Source of the DNA: Thalassia testudinum
Lineage: Eukaryota; Streptophyta; Magnoliopsida; Alismatales; Hydrocharitaceae
Assembly (NCBI GenBank): GCA_037157565.1
Contig: JAZHRO010000036.1
Coordinates: 136,082,501 to 136,146,500, forward strand
Direction of reading: 5' to 3'
Length of the DNA: 64,000 bases
Under the pieces are notes generated by a model that saw only the letters and a program-made list of their open reading frames with translations, did no database searches and had not been told where the DNA came from. A program made the translations under genes and the position numbers. Below, piece after piece: positions 21,044 through 31,979 of the stretch. The first letter of the stretch is position 1. Every line of letters begins with the position of its first letter.

Positions 21044-23768
21044 TGTTGACGATGATTTTGTGCGGGTTTAAAGGATGTCACGTTGTAGTATAACCGACAA
21101 AACGTATAAACAAATATAAAGAATTTTATTACTCGAAGACCGGATTATCCGAGGTCGAACACGGGGAGCAATCTCAGTACTTTGTAAAACCAAAGAATAC
21201 AACTGTTTAAATGCAAATATAACTCATTCAGAGAGAGAATTTTAAAAAAAAGGATTTGAAAAAAAAATAGAATTGGACGTCTGATTTGTGTATCAGACGT
21301 CTTAAATGTGATCTCTCTTTCTCTCTTCTTCTTCGTGACTCTTCTCCCTTCTTTGCTTCTGGTATCTTTCCTTCTTCTCCTGCCTCGCCTTTCTTCTTTC
21401 TTCTTCTTCTTCTTTTTCTTCTGATCTCTTTGCAGTCTTCCCTTGTCTTCTTCTTCATTCTTCTCTCTCTTCTGCCTTGTCTTCTTCTTCTTCTCTGCGA
21501 AGAATTCTCCTTTCACTGCTACGCAGCCTCTTCTTTCTTCTCTTCCTGTTCTGCAGCCACTAAGTGTTCGCTGCCTAGGACAGTTCTTCCTTCCTGCACA
21601 CACCACACAGTAGCAAAAACCTGCCCCCGTATGTCTACCCAAGCATCTCTCTCTCTCTGAAGCAATGCACTCACGGACACTCTCCCAGAGCCACACGGGT
21701 AGTCGGGTCGGGTTCGCACTCGGGACCAGGCGCACCGGCAAGTGGTGATGCACGAGGAGTGTGTAGGTCTAGGTCGGGTTGGATCAGCTAGATCCGCGAG
21801 GTCAAGCCGCGGACGAGGCGTGTGTGAGGGTAGTGAGGGACCTCACCCCTGTGCTTACGGAGGCAACCGGCTTAAATCACAAATGCAATTTATAGCGTAC
21901 CTGAGGGCTGCAATCCCACGATGTGGGACTAAAGGTTCCGCCGTGATTTCACGCGCGCCCGCAGACTCTTGTATGCAATTGCCCAAGCTGTTGACTCTGC
22001 TGGCACTACTGGCTGGCCTTGGTTGCTTTGCGACACTTGCGAGAATCTGCTGCACCTACCGCCTGGGAAGCCTGATGCCTGCTGCTGCTCCAAGCTCCCT
22101 GCTGCTTCGGCTGTTAATGGCGGTTGGGGCTTACACCTGACATCCAACAGAACGGCCTATTGGCCCAATCAGAATAGCTGGAAACCTTCGCCGTAGCACG
22201 GCGAAGGCGGTGGGTGCTACTGCAGGTTGCCGGTCGGCTTAGGCATGCGTGCCTAGGTCAACCTGTGGCCGGAGATGGTGGGTTGGTCGGGGGGTGCTTG
22301 TGGAGGTCTGGAGTGGCAGTGATGGGGTGGAATGGGTTCCTGGTGGTGAGGTGGAGCTCTCGAGGTGGTTGGCGAGCCGTGTGGAGTGGCGGAGTGGTGT
22401 GGGCGGCTCGCCGGAGTGAGGTCGGAGGCGAGGAAGATGGAGGCGGTTAGGTACTGTCGAGGGGTAATCAAGTAAAATAGTTGGGGGAAAAGAGAGTGGA
22501 GAGGATGGAGAACGTATCTGTGGTTGTCTGGAAGGAAGGAAGGCGGAGGAGAGGACGGCTCGTAACTGCCGTCGTCGGGGAAGAAAGACCCTGAGGGAGG
22601 AAGCAGCGACGAAGACGAGGTCAGAAGCGCACGCGTGGGGTACAGCGCGACGCGGGAGGAAGCGGCGGAGAGGACTCTTCTGCTGGTATGGCAGCAGAGC
22701 GACGAGAAGGAGGGGAGGAGGTCGCCGGAGCTTGTGGGTCGTTTGGCCGGAGATGGGAGAGGGAGGAATTTGGAAGGGATCTCCGTCAAAATCAAGCTTG
22801 CCTTCTGCGGCAGGGTCTGGGGTGTCTTTTATAGGTGCTGGCCACACCTACCAGCGCGTGGAGACCGCGCAATTAGGTCTGCTGGCTCGCCGGAGTTGGA
22901 AGGAAGGTGGATACCCGAATCTCTCGTGCGTTCGCACGAGAGATTGGGTTCACACCAGCGATTGTAATTGGCTTTATAAGGAAGGGAATTCCTCAGAGAA
23001 TCCTCCTTCCATTTCTGGGAGGGAATCTCTGAGGGATTAGAGAGCAATCTCTCGAAACTTCGCCGGAGCTCGGTTCTGCCCTAGCAATGGCGACAGGACC
23101 GGTTTGCAAAGGAGGCGAAGAACCTAGGGGGCTCTCTGCAAAGGTATTCAAAAGATAGGGACCAATTTGTAATTTGGGTGTACTAAATTGCAAAGTAGGT
23201 CAAGATGACCTCTCCTTAGGTCCAAATTTTGTTACAAACCTAATTTGGACCTAAGGAATCCAATGGTAAAGTTGGATTTTAGTTTTAACCTCGTTTGACT
23301 GGGCATTTTGCGTAAAAACCCAAATTAGGTTAATTGAAGATCTAGGACCCTAATCTAGGTCAAACTAGGTTCCAAAGGCCAAATAAAGTGTTCTAAACCC
23401 TAGAGGATATTTTTATATGATTTTTAGAGGGTTTACTTGATTTTTATTCTGACCGAAACCTTGTTAATTTAAGAGGATCTGTTTTAGGGTTACCAAGTGT
23501 CATTTAGTTCTTAGATTGCACATACCCCCATTTCTGATTAACTCAACCCACTTTTTATCTTATTTGGACCATTTGACCTATGTTTTGCTTCTGAGAAATC
23601 CCGTTTATGTACTGCAATGGTAAAATTGCAGTTTTAACCTTTATTTCATGTTTTCTTCTCAGAGCACTTGTTCCTTCAGTTAAGCCTTCTTCTAGGTTAT
23701 GTAGGAGCTTTTATATTCTTTATTGGGTAAAAATGAGCTAGTTATGGCTCATGATGAGGCTCTCATCA
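21044..23768 (-). repeat. E3 3' LTR
   Basis: 2725 bp, TGATGAGAGCC... on the minus strand to ...GTCAACA at 21044. It aligns throughout with 31980-34699; over a ~150-base sample I count about six differences. It contains a GACGTC inverted repeat near 21278-21300 and the motif GATGTGGGACTAAAG near 21916. The frames at 21145-21753, 22239-22847 and 22253-22795 recur in the other LTR and are not considered genes. Confidence 0.93.
22826..22834 (-). promoter_or_regulatory. LTR TATA box of E3 3' LTR
   Basis: CTATAAAAG on the minus strand, at the same relative position as in the E1 LTRs. Confidence 0.6.
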
Positions 23769-23790
23769 TACCCCGATGCCTAGCTTTTGC
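23769..23790 (-). other. Polypurine tract of E3
   Basis: On the minus strand AAAAGCTAGGCATCGGGGTA abuts the LTR start, with one G-to-C change inside the usual GGGGG run. Confidence 0.78.
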
Positions 23791-25315
23791 TAGTCCCTTA
23801 GCAAAATTTCAAAGTTTTAACTTCCGTTCTAGACCCTGAATGTCTGTCAACAATGATAAGTGCTTCTCCTTTCCTTTTGTGATTAGGTGGGAATGCCGAC
23901 AATAGGCCTAGAGGTACTCAAGTACCAACCAAAATCCAGACCTGTTCCGCTTTAGCCTCAGTCTTTTGCAAAGGTTTCTACGGCCCACAGAAACTAACCT
24001 AGGGTTTGTTGAACTCCACGGTTAAAGCACCCGTGCTTGAGATATTTTTAGCCTAAGTTCAATTTGCAGTGTGTATTTTGTAAGAGGGAGATAGAAGATT
24101 TATTTGTTTGGAGAGCTTTTCTCTCTCTTTTCTTTTTATTTCTAGCTTCGGATTAGCTTCTCAACACGGTCTGTATCGGATTCCTCGTCCCCATCATCAA
24201 TCCTCAAGGGTCCCTGGCTTTTGAGATTTCGAGATAATCCCGCCCATGGCGTTCCGTGGCCGAATCCAGACCCTGGCGATCGACATTTCGTGATAATGCC
24301 GCCCATGGTATCTGAACCAGCAGAGTGCTTACATGCCCCCGGTAGGATATTTAAATATCTTAAGAGACAAGCACCGAGGAGACGATATGTTGTTACGCAT
24401 CTTCGAGGGGAATTTCCCGCCTCTCCATGCTGGGAACTCGTCCAAATCAATTTATGTTGATTGACTGCTCCTAATCTAGGTGACTTTTCAGAACATTAAA
24501 CGCTTTTCGCGTTATTTGGATGTTTATGCGCACTGAACCAGACTGTGTGTGAATTTGGGTGCTTAGGTTACCGAATCCCGCAAACTGGAGGTCAGTTAAC
24601 GAGGCCGAATACTCCCTAAGCCTTAGACCTAATACTCAAGCTTCGCATTTTCCTCAACCTCTTGAGGATTATCCAGATTTTAACGGATACGTGAATTTTT
24701 AAGCTAAAGGTACTAGCCCAAAAGGCCTAAGACCAGCGTTCCCGCTAATCTCTTATTATATCTCCGTAGCACTTTTCTTTTCTTTTTCTTGATTTGGTCT
24801 AGAACTTCAATTAACCCCTTAATCTTTTACTAATGACTATTTCTTTTCATTTTCATTTTGTGCTCCTTTTTGTCATTTTTCCTTCTTTTCCTCCTCTCAT
24901 TTGTATGACCCTGAATTGTTCCTCTCCTCTATCAAGTCTCTCTCTTTTTTTTTATGTTTTTTTTTATGTGAAACCCTTTCTTGATATGAATTTTTTGACA
25001 TTTTGCACTTTCATACCCCCCCATGCCTAAGATTTGCAATGTCCCCAATGTAAATTAGGTGGGTTCGAATTCAGCTTAGTTCATGTATTAGGATAGGTGT
25101 GTGGTGAGTGAATGGGTTGAAGTGACTTGTTGCGAACGATTTCTAATCTCGGGTAGGTATACCTGAGGTGAAGTCGGCTGTTCTAATGGATGAACCCTAA
25201 AGTGCAATATGAGTTCCGCATAGAGATGTCAGAAATGGTTTCAGGTTTTTCAAAGAATGACGGGTTGCCTCCAGTTAAGCGCTGAGTTTTACGCCATCAG
25301 CTGGGCGCAATGAGC
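23791..25315 (-). other. E3 3' region
   Basis: Between the pol stop and the polypurine tract. It contains the conserved post-pol motif (about 25255-25290), the internal purine tract GGCATGGGGGGGTATGA (25012-25030), AT-rich sequence and the small ORF at 24306-24142. No env-like frame with a signal peptide or membrane segment is visible. Confidence 0.7.
24142..24306 (-). CDS. Conserved small ORF in 3' region (54 residues), E3 copy
   Basis: Minus-strand ATG at 24306-24304, TAG at 24144-24142. Same start, length and stop as E1 5872-6036, with three amino-acid differences (T for M at position 6, K for E, R for H). In E3 the frame is also open upstream to about 24450, but that extension is out of frame in E1, so the shared ATG is the better start. 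Function unknown; see the E1 entry for composition. Confidence 0.4.
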   Translation of the reverse strand: MGGIITKCRSPGSGFGHGTPWAGLSRNLKSQGPLRIDDGDEESDTDRVEKLIRS

Positions 25316-28173
25316 TCAAGAGGAATGGAGGGTAAAGGATGACTCAGCCAAATCTATATCGGTCATGTCAATGAACGGCTTGAGTCTATGCCCGTTCACG
25401 ACAAAGGGTTCAGAATCGTGGCTGAGTGGGCTGATTTCAATGGCTCCATTCCCGAAGATTTGTCGAACTAGGTAGGGTCCGACCCACTTGGATCTTAGCT
25501 TTCCTGGGAATAATTTTAGTCGGGCATCAAAGAGTAAAACTTTTTGACCAGGATGAAAGACCTTTCTAGAAATGTGTTTGTCGTGAAAAGCTTTAACCCA
25601 TTCTTTGTAAATTCGCGAGTTCTCATACGCGTCGTGGCGTAATTCATCGATCTCGCTCATTTGAAGTCTTCTGTGGGTTCCAGCCTTAGAAAGGTCGAGA
25701 TTACAGGTCCGTACTGCCCAATAGGCTTTATGCTCCAATTCGACGGGGAGGTGACATGCCTTCCCGTACACTAGTCTGAAGGGAGACATTCCTAATTGGG
25801 TCTTGTGGGTGGTCCTATAGGCCCACAATGCTTCCGGAAGCCGAGAAGACCAATCTTTTCTATCAGGTCGAACAGTAACCTGAAGGATCTTCTTGATCTC
25901 TCGGTTAGATAGCTCAGCTAGACCATTAGTTTGTGGGTGGTAAGGAGTAGAGATTCGGTGTGACACCCCGTATTTGGTCATCAGTGACCTGAACTGAGCG
26001 TTCGTAAAATGGGTCCCTCCGTCGGAAATTATAGCACGCAGAATCCCGAACCTTGAGAAAATGTTTTGATGGAGGAATTTTATAACGACTTTATGATTGT
26101 TGGTTCTGGTCGGAATGGCTTCTATCCACTTGGACACATAGTCAACTGCGAGTAAGATGTATTCGAAGCCATCTGAGGATGGAAATGGTCCCATGAAATC
26201 AATCCCCCAAATATCAAAAATTTCGCATACCAAGATCGGCTGTAGAGGCATCATGTCTCTATGGCTCATGTTGCCCAGAGTCTGGCAACGGGAACATGCC
26301 TTACAGTGATCGTATGCATCCTTGAAAATTGTGGGCCAGTAGAAGCCACACTGGAGGACTTTCGATGCGGTTTTATGTCCAGAAAAATGTCCACCGCATG
26401 CCTGGTCATGGCAGAATGAGAGTATGTCTTTGATTTCCACTTCCGTGACGCACCGTAGGATTATCTGATCAGCACCAATGCGGAAAAGATACGGGTCTTC
26501 CCATAGGTAATACTTGGCATTGGAACGCAATTTGTCCTTTTTGGCCTTCGACCAATCGGGCAGAATCTGATGTGATGCCAGGTAATTAACTATATCGGCG
26601 AACCATGGAAGACTTGTACTGATAGTCAGGAGGTGCTCATCAGGGAAATGTTCTGTAATAGGTCCGGAAGGATCAATAATTTCAGAAGGAAGGCGGGACC
26701 AGTGATCAGCTACCACATTGTGCTTTCCCGCCTTGTCGCGAATCTCGAGGTCAAATTCTTGCAACAGCAAGATCCAACGGATTAGTCGAGGTTTCACGTC
26801 CTTCTTGGCAAGGAGATGCCTTACAGTTGTGTGATCCGAGTATATGATAATACGGGAACCCAGAAGGTATGATCTGAATTTTTTCAGGGCAAATACTATG
26901 GCCAGCAGCTCTTTCTCAGTAACCGTATAGTTACGCTGAGCCTCATCCAGTGTTTTGCTGGCGTAGTAAATGACCACAGGTTTCCCGTCAATTTTCTGCC
27001 CCAAAACCGCTCCTACAGCGAAGTCAGATGCATCGCACATGATCTCAAAGGGTTGAGACCAATCAGGGGACTGTAGGATTGGGGCTTGGGTGACTCGGTC
27101 ACGTAGGATCTCAAATGCTTGAGTGCATTCCTTGGAAATTTTGAAAGGCACATCCTTGGAGAGAAGATTGGTCAGGGGGCGCACGATTTTGGAGAAATCA
27201 GGGATGAATCGACGGTAGAAACCGACGTGCCCCAAAAAAGATCGGATGTCCTTAATCGAGCTAGGCATAGGGAGCTTGGAAATCAGGTTAACCTTAGCTC
27301 GATCCACTTGGATGCCTTTCTCTGAGATTAAATGTCCCAGGACAATTCCCTCAGGCACCATGAAATGGCTCTTTTCCCAGGAAAGAACCAAATTCACCTT
27401 GATGCACCGCCTGAGTATATGGACCAAGTGTTGGAGGCAATCGTCAAATGATTGTCCAAAAACTGAAAAGTCATCCATGAAGACTTCCAGATAATCACCT
27501 ACCATATCTGAGAATATGGCAAGTATGCACCGCTGAAAAGTTGCAGGTGCATTGTAGAGACCGAACGGCATCCTTCGGAATGCGTACGTTCCGAAGGGGC
27601 AGGTGAATGTGGTCTTTTCTTGGTCCTCTGGATGGATGGCCACCTGATTGTAACCGAAGTACCCGTCAAGAAAGCAGAAGAATCTATTTCCCGCTAGTTT
27701 CTCGAGGATCTGATCAATAAATGGTAGTGGGAAATATCCTTCTTCGTGGAGGAATTTAGTCTTCTGTAATCAATGTAGACTCTCCACAAATTAGCTATTC
27801 GGGTAGGAATGACTTCCCCGATTTCAGTCGTGATGATGGTAAGTCCTGCCTTCTTAGGCACCACTTGTGTTGGACTCACCCAACGACTGTCGGAGATAGG
27901 GTAGATGATACCTGCATCTAACCACTTAATGATCTCCTTTTTCACGACCTCCTGTAGGTTAGGGTTTAGGCGTCTTTGCATTTCTCTTGAAGGTCGTGAG
28001 CCTTCTTCTGTGTAGATTCGATGTGTGCAGTATGAAGGGCTTATACCAGTCAAATCATCTAGAGTCCATCCAATGGCTCTACGATGTTGCTGGAGAACAG
28101 AAATCAAACGGAGTTCCTGGTCAGGTGTGAGTTGAGAATTGATAATCATAGGAAATGTCTGATTTGAATCCAA
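25316..28173 (-). pseudogene. pol: pol: reverse transcriptase, RNase H and integrase of E3, one frameshift inside
   Basis: Converts element RNA to DNA and inserts it. Piece 1 (28173-27694) carries the RT N-terminal region (IKWLDAGIIYPISDSRWVSP, DYRRLN). A single-base deletion near 27735 shifts the frame; the rest is open to 25316, with an in-frame GTG at 27643 that is not a real start. Numbered from 27643: RT catalytic FMDD at 55-58 (27481-27470), RNase H acidic residues D204, E243, D270, D313, integrase zinc residues H412, H419, C450, C453, integrase triad D482, D541, E577 (canonical D,D35E), and a GPY motif at 722-724. All these residues are present. One odd change is ADHWSRL where the usual plant form is ADHLSRL. 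No chromodomain follows. The post-pol motif begins about 25 bases beyond the stop. Confidence 0.93.
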
Positions 28174-29288
28174 AAGACATATTTTAGATGTTCGGGAAGG
28201 GGCTTGAGTTCCATGACAGGATTGTCAGCAGCAGCGGGTGGTTCGGGGTTTGTATCGGGAGCAATGGTAGGAGTCATAGGTGTGTCTAGATCATGTCCGC
28301 ACTCCTCTGTTAGCGGTTTTTGATTCTCTAGTGGTTGATCAGGAATAATCAGGTTGTCCTCTATATGCAGTTCATCAACCACGGCTTCGACATCACAAAT
28401 TTCCTCTATAACCCCATAATTAATCCCTTGATGGGCCTTGAAAATGTCAATCTTTAGATTTTGATTCCCAAATTTTAATTCTATCTGGCCCTCTTCGCAG
28501 TTTATATTGGCCCTAGCAGTGGCCAAAAAGGGTCTCCCTAATATGATTGGTGTGTCCCTTGGGTTCTTAGGTGCATCCATGTCCAGTACTATGAAGTCCA
28601 CTGGGAAATAAAAATCTCGTACCCTAACAATGACATCCTCGAGTATTCCTTTGGGTGACTTGATGGATCGATCGGCTAACTGCAATGTCACCTCAGTGGG
28701 TTTAAGTTCAGATTCTTCAAGGTGGTCAAGGAGGGATGTAGGTATTAAATTTATGGAGGCACCTAGGTTTAGTAGGGCTCTATCAAGTTGGGTTTCACCA
28801 ATTTTACAAGAAATCAAGGGAGTTCCTGGGTCTTTAGCCTTAGGTGGGAGTTTGCTCAAGATGACAGAGCTGGCTTGCTCTGATAGTACGATTGGGTTCC
28901 CATCCTTGGTTCGCGGCTTACGTTTAGGTGTACATATGTCTTTCAAGAACCTTGCGTAAGCCGGTATGTGGCGGATTGCATCCATCAACGGGATGTTTAT
29001 CTGGACCTGTTCAAAGAGCTTGACCAGATCCTCCTCAGGAGCCACAGGTTTGGTTGTCCTTTTTCCTTTGGTCAAGGCCTCAGGAAATGGGATCCTAGCT
29101 GGTTCCTCTAGGATAGGTCCAGGTTCTTGATCTGGGACAGTAGTATCTTGGATGACTACCCTAGGGTCTTGGTGATTATCAGGCTTGGAGTGGTTCGGAT
29201 AATGTGGGTCTTGTGTTGTTTTACCACTACGTGTTGTTACAGAGTTTAATCCGGCCTGATTTTGGTTTGGGTTAGGTAGGAGGGGTGG
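28146..29288 (-). pseudogene. Aspartic protease region of E3, catalytic Asp lost
   Basis: Same frame as gag, open from 29288 after the two stops that end gag. It contains the TTRSGK motif common upstream of Athila proteases, then a conserved region ending FLKDI, then the protease core. The active-site motif reads LLNLGASINLIP where the family has DLGAS: codon AAC at 28769-28767 gives Asn in place of Asp, a single G-to-A change. The flap region and ILGRPFL motif are present. At the end, loss of one base in an A-run (28172-28175 on the plus strand) shifts the frame and truncates the junction to RT. This copy should have no protease activity. Confidence 0.88.
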
Positions 29289-29294
29289 CTACTG

Positions 29295-30857
29295 CTACAA
29301 TCCTGCATAAGATGTTGAAGCCTCCATCCCGTCTGGTGATGGAGTAGCAAGGGCCTGATAAATCGAATGTGCGTGGCCTGGATTCGGATTCATAACGCGC
29401 CTCTGGGTCGGTACGTTATTTGGGTTGGGCAGAGGTTGCGAAGGAAGGGTGCCAGGTTGGCGGGAATTTGCCATCTGGGCCAGTTGGTTGCGAACCTCTG
29501 TGATCTCATCCTTGTGCTGTTTTTGCATTGCCGCATTCATCTTTTGAATGTCAGCCAGTGTTTGAAGGATAAGAGTTAGTTGATCCTGATTTTGCCCGGA
29601 TTGGTAGGTGGGATTGGGCCGAGGCTGAGGTGGCTGATATGGACGAGGAGCTTGTGGACGGGGTTGATATGGTGGTTTTTGAGAATTTCCCGCCCACTGA
29701 AAGTTAGGATGATTTCGCCATCCAGGGTTGTAGGTATTGGAGTATGGGTCATTCTGGATGGCGTTGAGGTCCTCGCAGTTCTGAGGAACCTCAGGAAAGT
29801 CAGAATACGAGGGTTCAGAGTTCCCCCAACTCGAGTAGAAGGGATCGGAGGTCACTTCGGTCTGAGAGGTAGACGGGGGTGGATATGGGTCCATCCCCTT
29901 GGCAGGTTGGTGATAGATGTTTTGCACTGTTTCCCTTGCCAGAGGAGGTCGTGCAAAAGAGTTTTGTGCAGAGGTGGCTTGCTGCAAATGTCGAGTTAGC
30001 TCGTCCACCTTCTTTTCTATGATAGAGACCTTGTCCAACCGACTGGCCATTAGTTCCAGGTTGACAGACGTGGACAGGTCCTGCGTCTCATGTGTCCCTC
30101 TTAGATTCGTCGATGCGTGGGCATTCGTCCTGTCGAATAAGCCCAAGGAGTCATTGTTTATGGAGTTCTCGCACATGTTTTCGAGAATCTCCCACACTGT
30201 GTCCTTGTGTTGGCCCATGATGTTTCCTCCACATGTTGCATTGATGAATAGACAAATATCCTCACGGAGTCCCTGGTAAAAAGACTGGACTTGTTCCCAC
30301 TTAGGAACTTCGTGATGGGGGTACTTTCGCATGAGATCTAGGAATCGATCCCAAGCTTCGTGAAGAGGTTCTCCCTGTTGTTGAGTGAAATGCGTGATCT
30401 GGTGGCGCAAGGCATTCGTCCGGCCAACAGGGAAGAATTTTTTCAAAAATTCAGACTGTAATTCCTCCCATGTGTTGATCGGGCGGGTCTGAGTCTGGTA
30501 CCAGTGTGCAGCCTTGTCTAAGAGGGAGAACGAAAACATTTTCATAAGTAGGATATCCCGATTTTGTACATCTGACCCGAAGGTCTAGGCCAAATGCTTG
30601 AGTTGTTTAATGTGTTGGAATTGATCCTCAGAGTTAAGCCCATGGAACTTCGGTATGGCATGAATCATATTGGGCTTCAGATCAGAATCGGGTCCTCCAA
30701 TTGGGATTCGTACTCGGGGTTTGATTGCCACCACAGCAGGATTATAGTGATCTCGCATCATAGGTCGCTGCGGTGGGTTTACAAAGTTCTGAAAGAGATC
30801 ATTCAAGCGTTGAAGTTGGTGTTCAAGGTTCTTCTCCTCTTCAATGGGTTATGCCAT
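29295..30857 (-). pseudogene. gag: gag of E3, two internal stops
   Basis: Structural capsid-type protein. The likely start is the minus-strand ATG at 30857-30855. A TAA follows at codon 3 (30851-30849) and a TAG lies at 30587-30585. The frame then runs open to a TAG at 29297-29295, followed two codons on by another TAG (29291-29289), after which the same frame continues into the protease. All four stops can be explained by one C-to-T change in CAA or CAG. The core has the retrotransposon Gag pattern FSFSLLDKAAHWY, WEELQSEFLKKFFP and FYQGLRED. A Gln/Pro-rich tail follows with YNPGWRNHPNF. No CCHC knuckle is seen. Gag-pro was probably one frame. Confidence 0.9.
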
Positions 30858-31958
30858 GATGGGAGAAGAAGGAGAATCAGGGTCTGAGTCAGATGAAAGA
30901 TTTATGTGGTGGGGTTGCTGCACAAACAAGGGCGTCGAGGCTTGGCCTCGACGAGAATGAATTTCTAAAGGAGGTCTTAAAGGTGGTCTTAAGGACCTCC
31001 TACCGAACATGCACCGAAAGATGTGATGAGATTAGAAGGTGCTGGACCCAATCAAGACACCCAAGAATTGTTGGGTGACTATAGAGGTTCGGGGCAGATG
31101 GACCCCTGGATCAGAAGATCGTCCACCTGAGAAATACCTGGGCAGCCAGAGAGGGAGAGTCCCGCAAAGACCCCTACATGGTAGAGCGTCCCCACGGGTT
31201 ACAGGGTTTCCCCCACCCGACCTCTCTTGTCACTGCGGTTCCAGGTAGACCAGAATGGGGATCTTGACCTCTTAAGTCTACCTTTTTTTATTTTAAGATC
31301 AAGGTGCTTAATGTTCCACTTGAACTTTTAAGTATTTTGAGTGCAAAAGTGACCTAATATTAAGGTTGGTTGACCCAAGGGATCAATTTCACCTCTTGTT
31401 CCTTTGAGAGCTTTTAGGTCCTTCCTTTTATGGTTCAAATGGATTATCAGCCTGATTTGCTTAGGGTTCCTCTTGTATAAATCGTTTCAGACACGGTTTA
31501 GGCACACCTCTTTTTGGAAAGTTTGTTTCTTTGTTTTAGAGAAGATGTGTCTCTAAAAACCCTAGCTTTGCAATCCCTAACTTGGCTCTAGTGGGTCCAA
31601 TTTAGTTGCGGTAGAAATTAGCACCTAGGGCTCAATCAAGAAAGTTTTAGCCCTAGTTGCCTTAGTTGGATGAACAGATAAAAATATGTTGAAATGAAAA
31701 TCAGGCAACTTGATGAGTTACTAAATATGAAACAGGTAGCCCTAAGTTGATTTCCCTCTTTTTTTTTTCTCTTTTAGATTGTGAGAGGGCTAAGAGAGAG
31801 GGCTTATGGAGATTACCTGTTCCTTGGAGAGTCTGTTGTGCAGTTGCTATTCTTTCCTTTTTGTTTTTCTTTCCCTGCTTGAACACAACAAAAGAGAGAA
31901 GTTAAGTCGGATATTAGATAGAAAAGTTGTACTCAAAAGTTTTAAAAGTGCCCGTTGC
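30858..31958 (-). other. E3 5' leader with conserved block
   Basis: Non-coding. On the minus strand, 31270-31040 is nearly identical to E1 2832-3062 and similar to E4 20165-19925. The rest (31280-31958) is AT-rich with no supported frame. The E1-like pyrimidine tract before the ORF is not evident here. Confidence 0.6.
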
Positions 31959-31976
31959 TCCCCGGCAACGGCGCCA
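31959..31976 (-). other. Primer-binding site of E3, intact tRNA-Asp type
   Basis: Minus strand TGGCGCCGTTGCCGGGGA, complementary over 18 nt to the 3' end of plant tRNA-Asp including CCA, three bases inside the LTR edge at 31980. This matches the established tRNA-Asp priming of Athila-type elements. Confidence 0.92.
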
Positions 31977-31979
31977 AAA

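Noticed and set aside
21145..21753. 202-codon Lys/Glu/Arg-rich frame (and 32164-32670)
   Set aside because: Purine-rich LTR strand of E3; low complexity and not preserved in length between the two LTRs.
23791..25315. Env-like gene in E3
   Set aside because: No frame of adequate length, signal peptide or membrane segment is present in this region.
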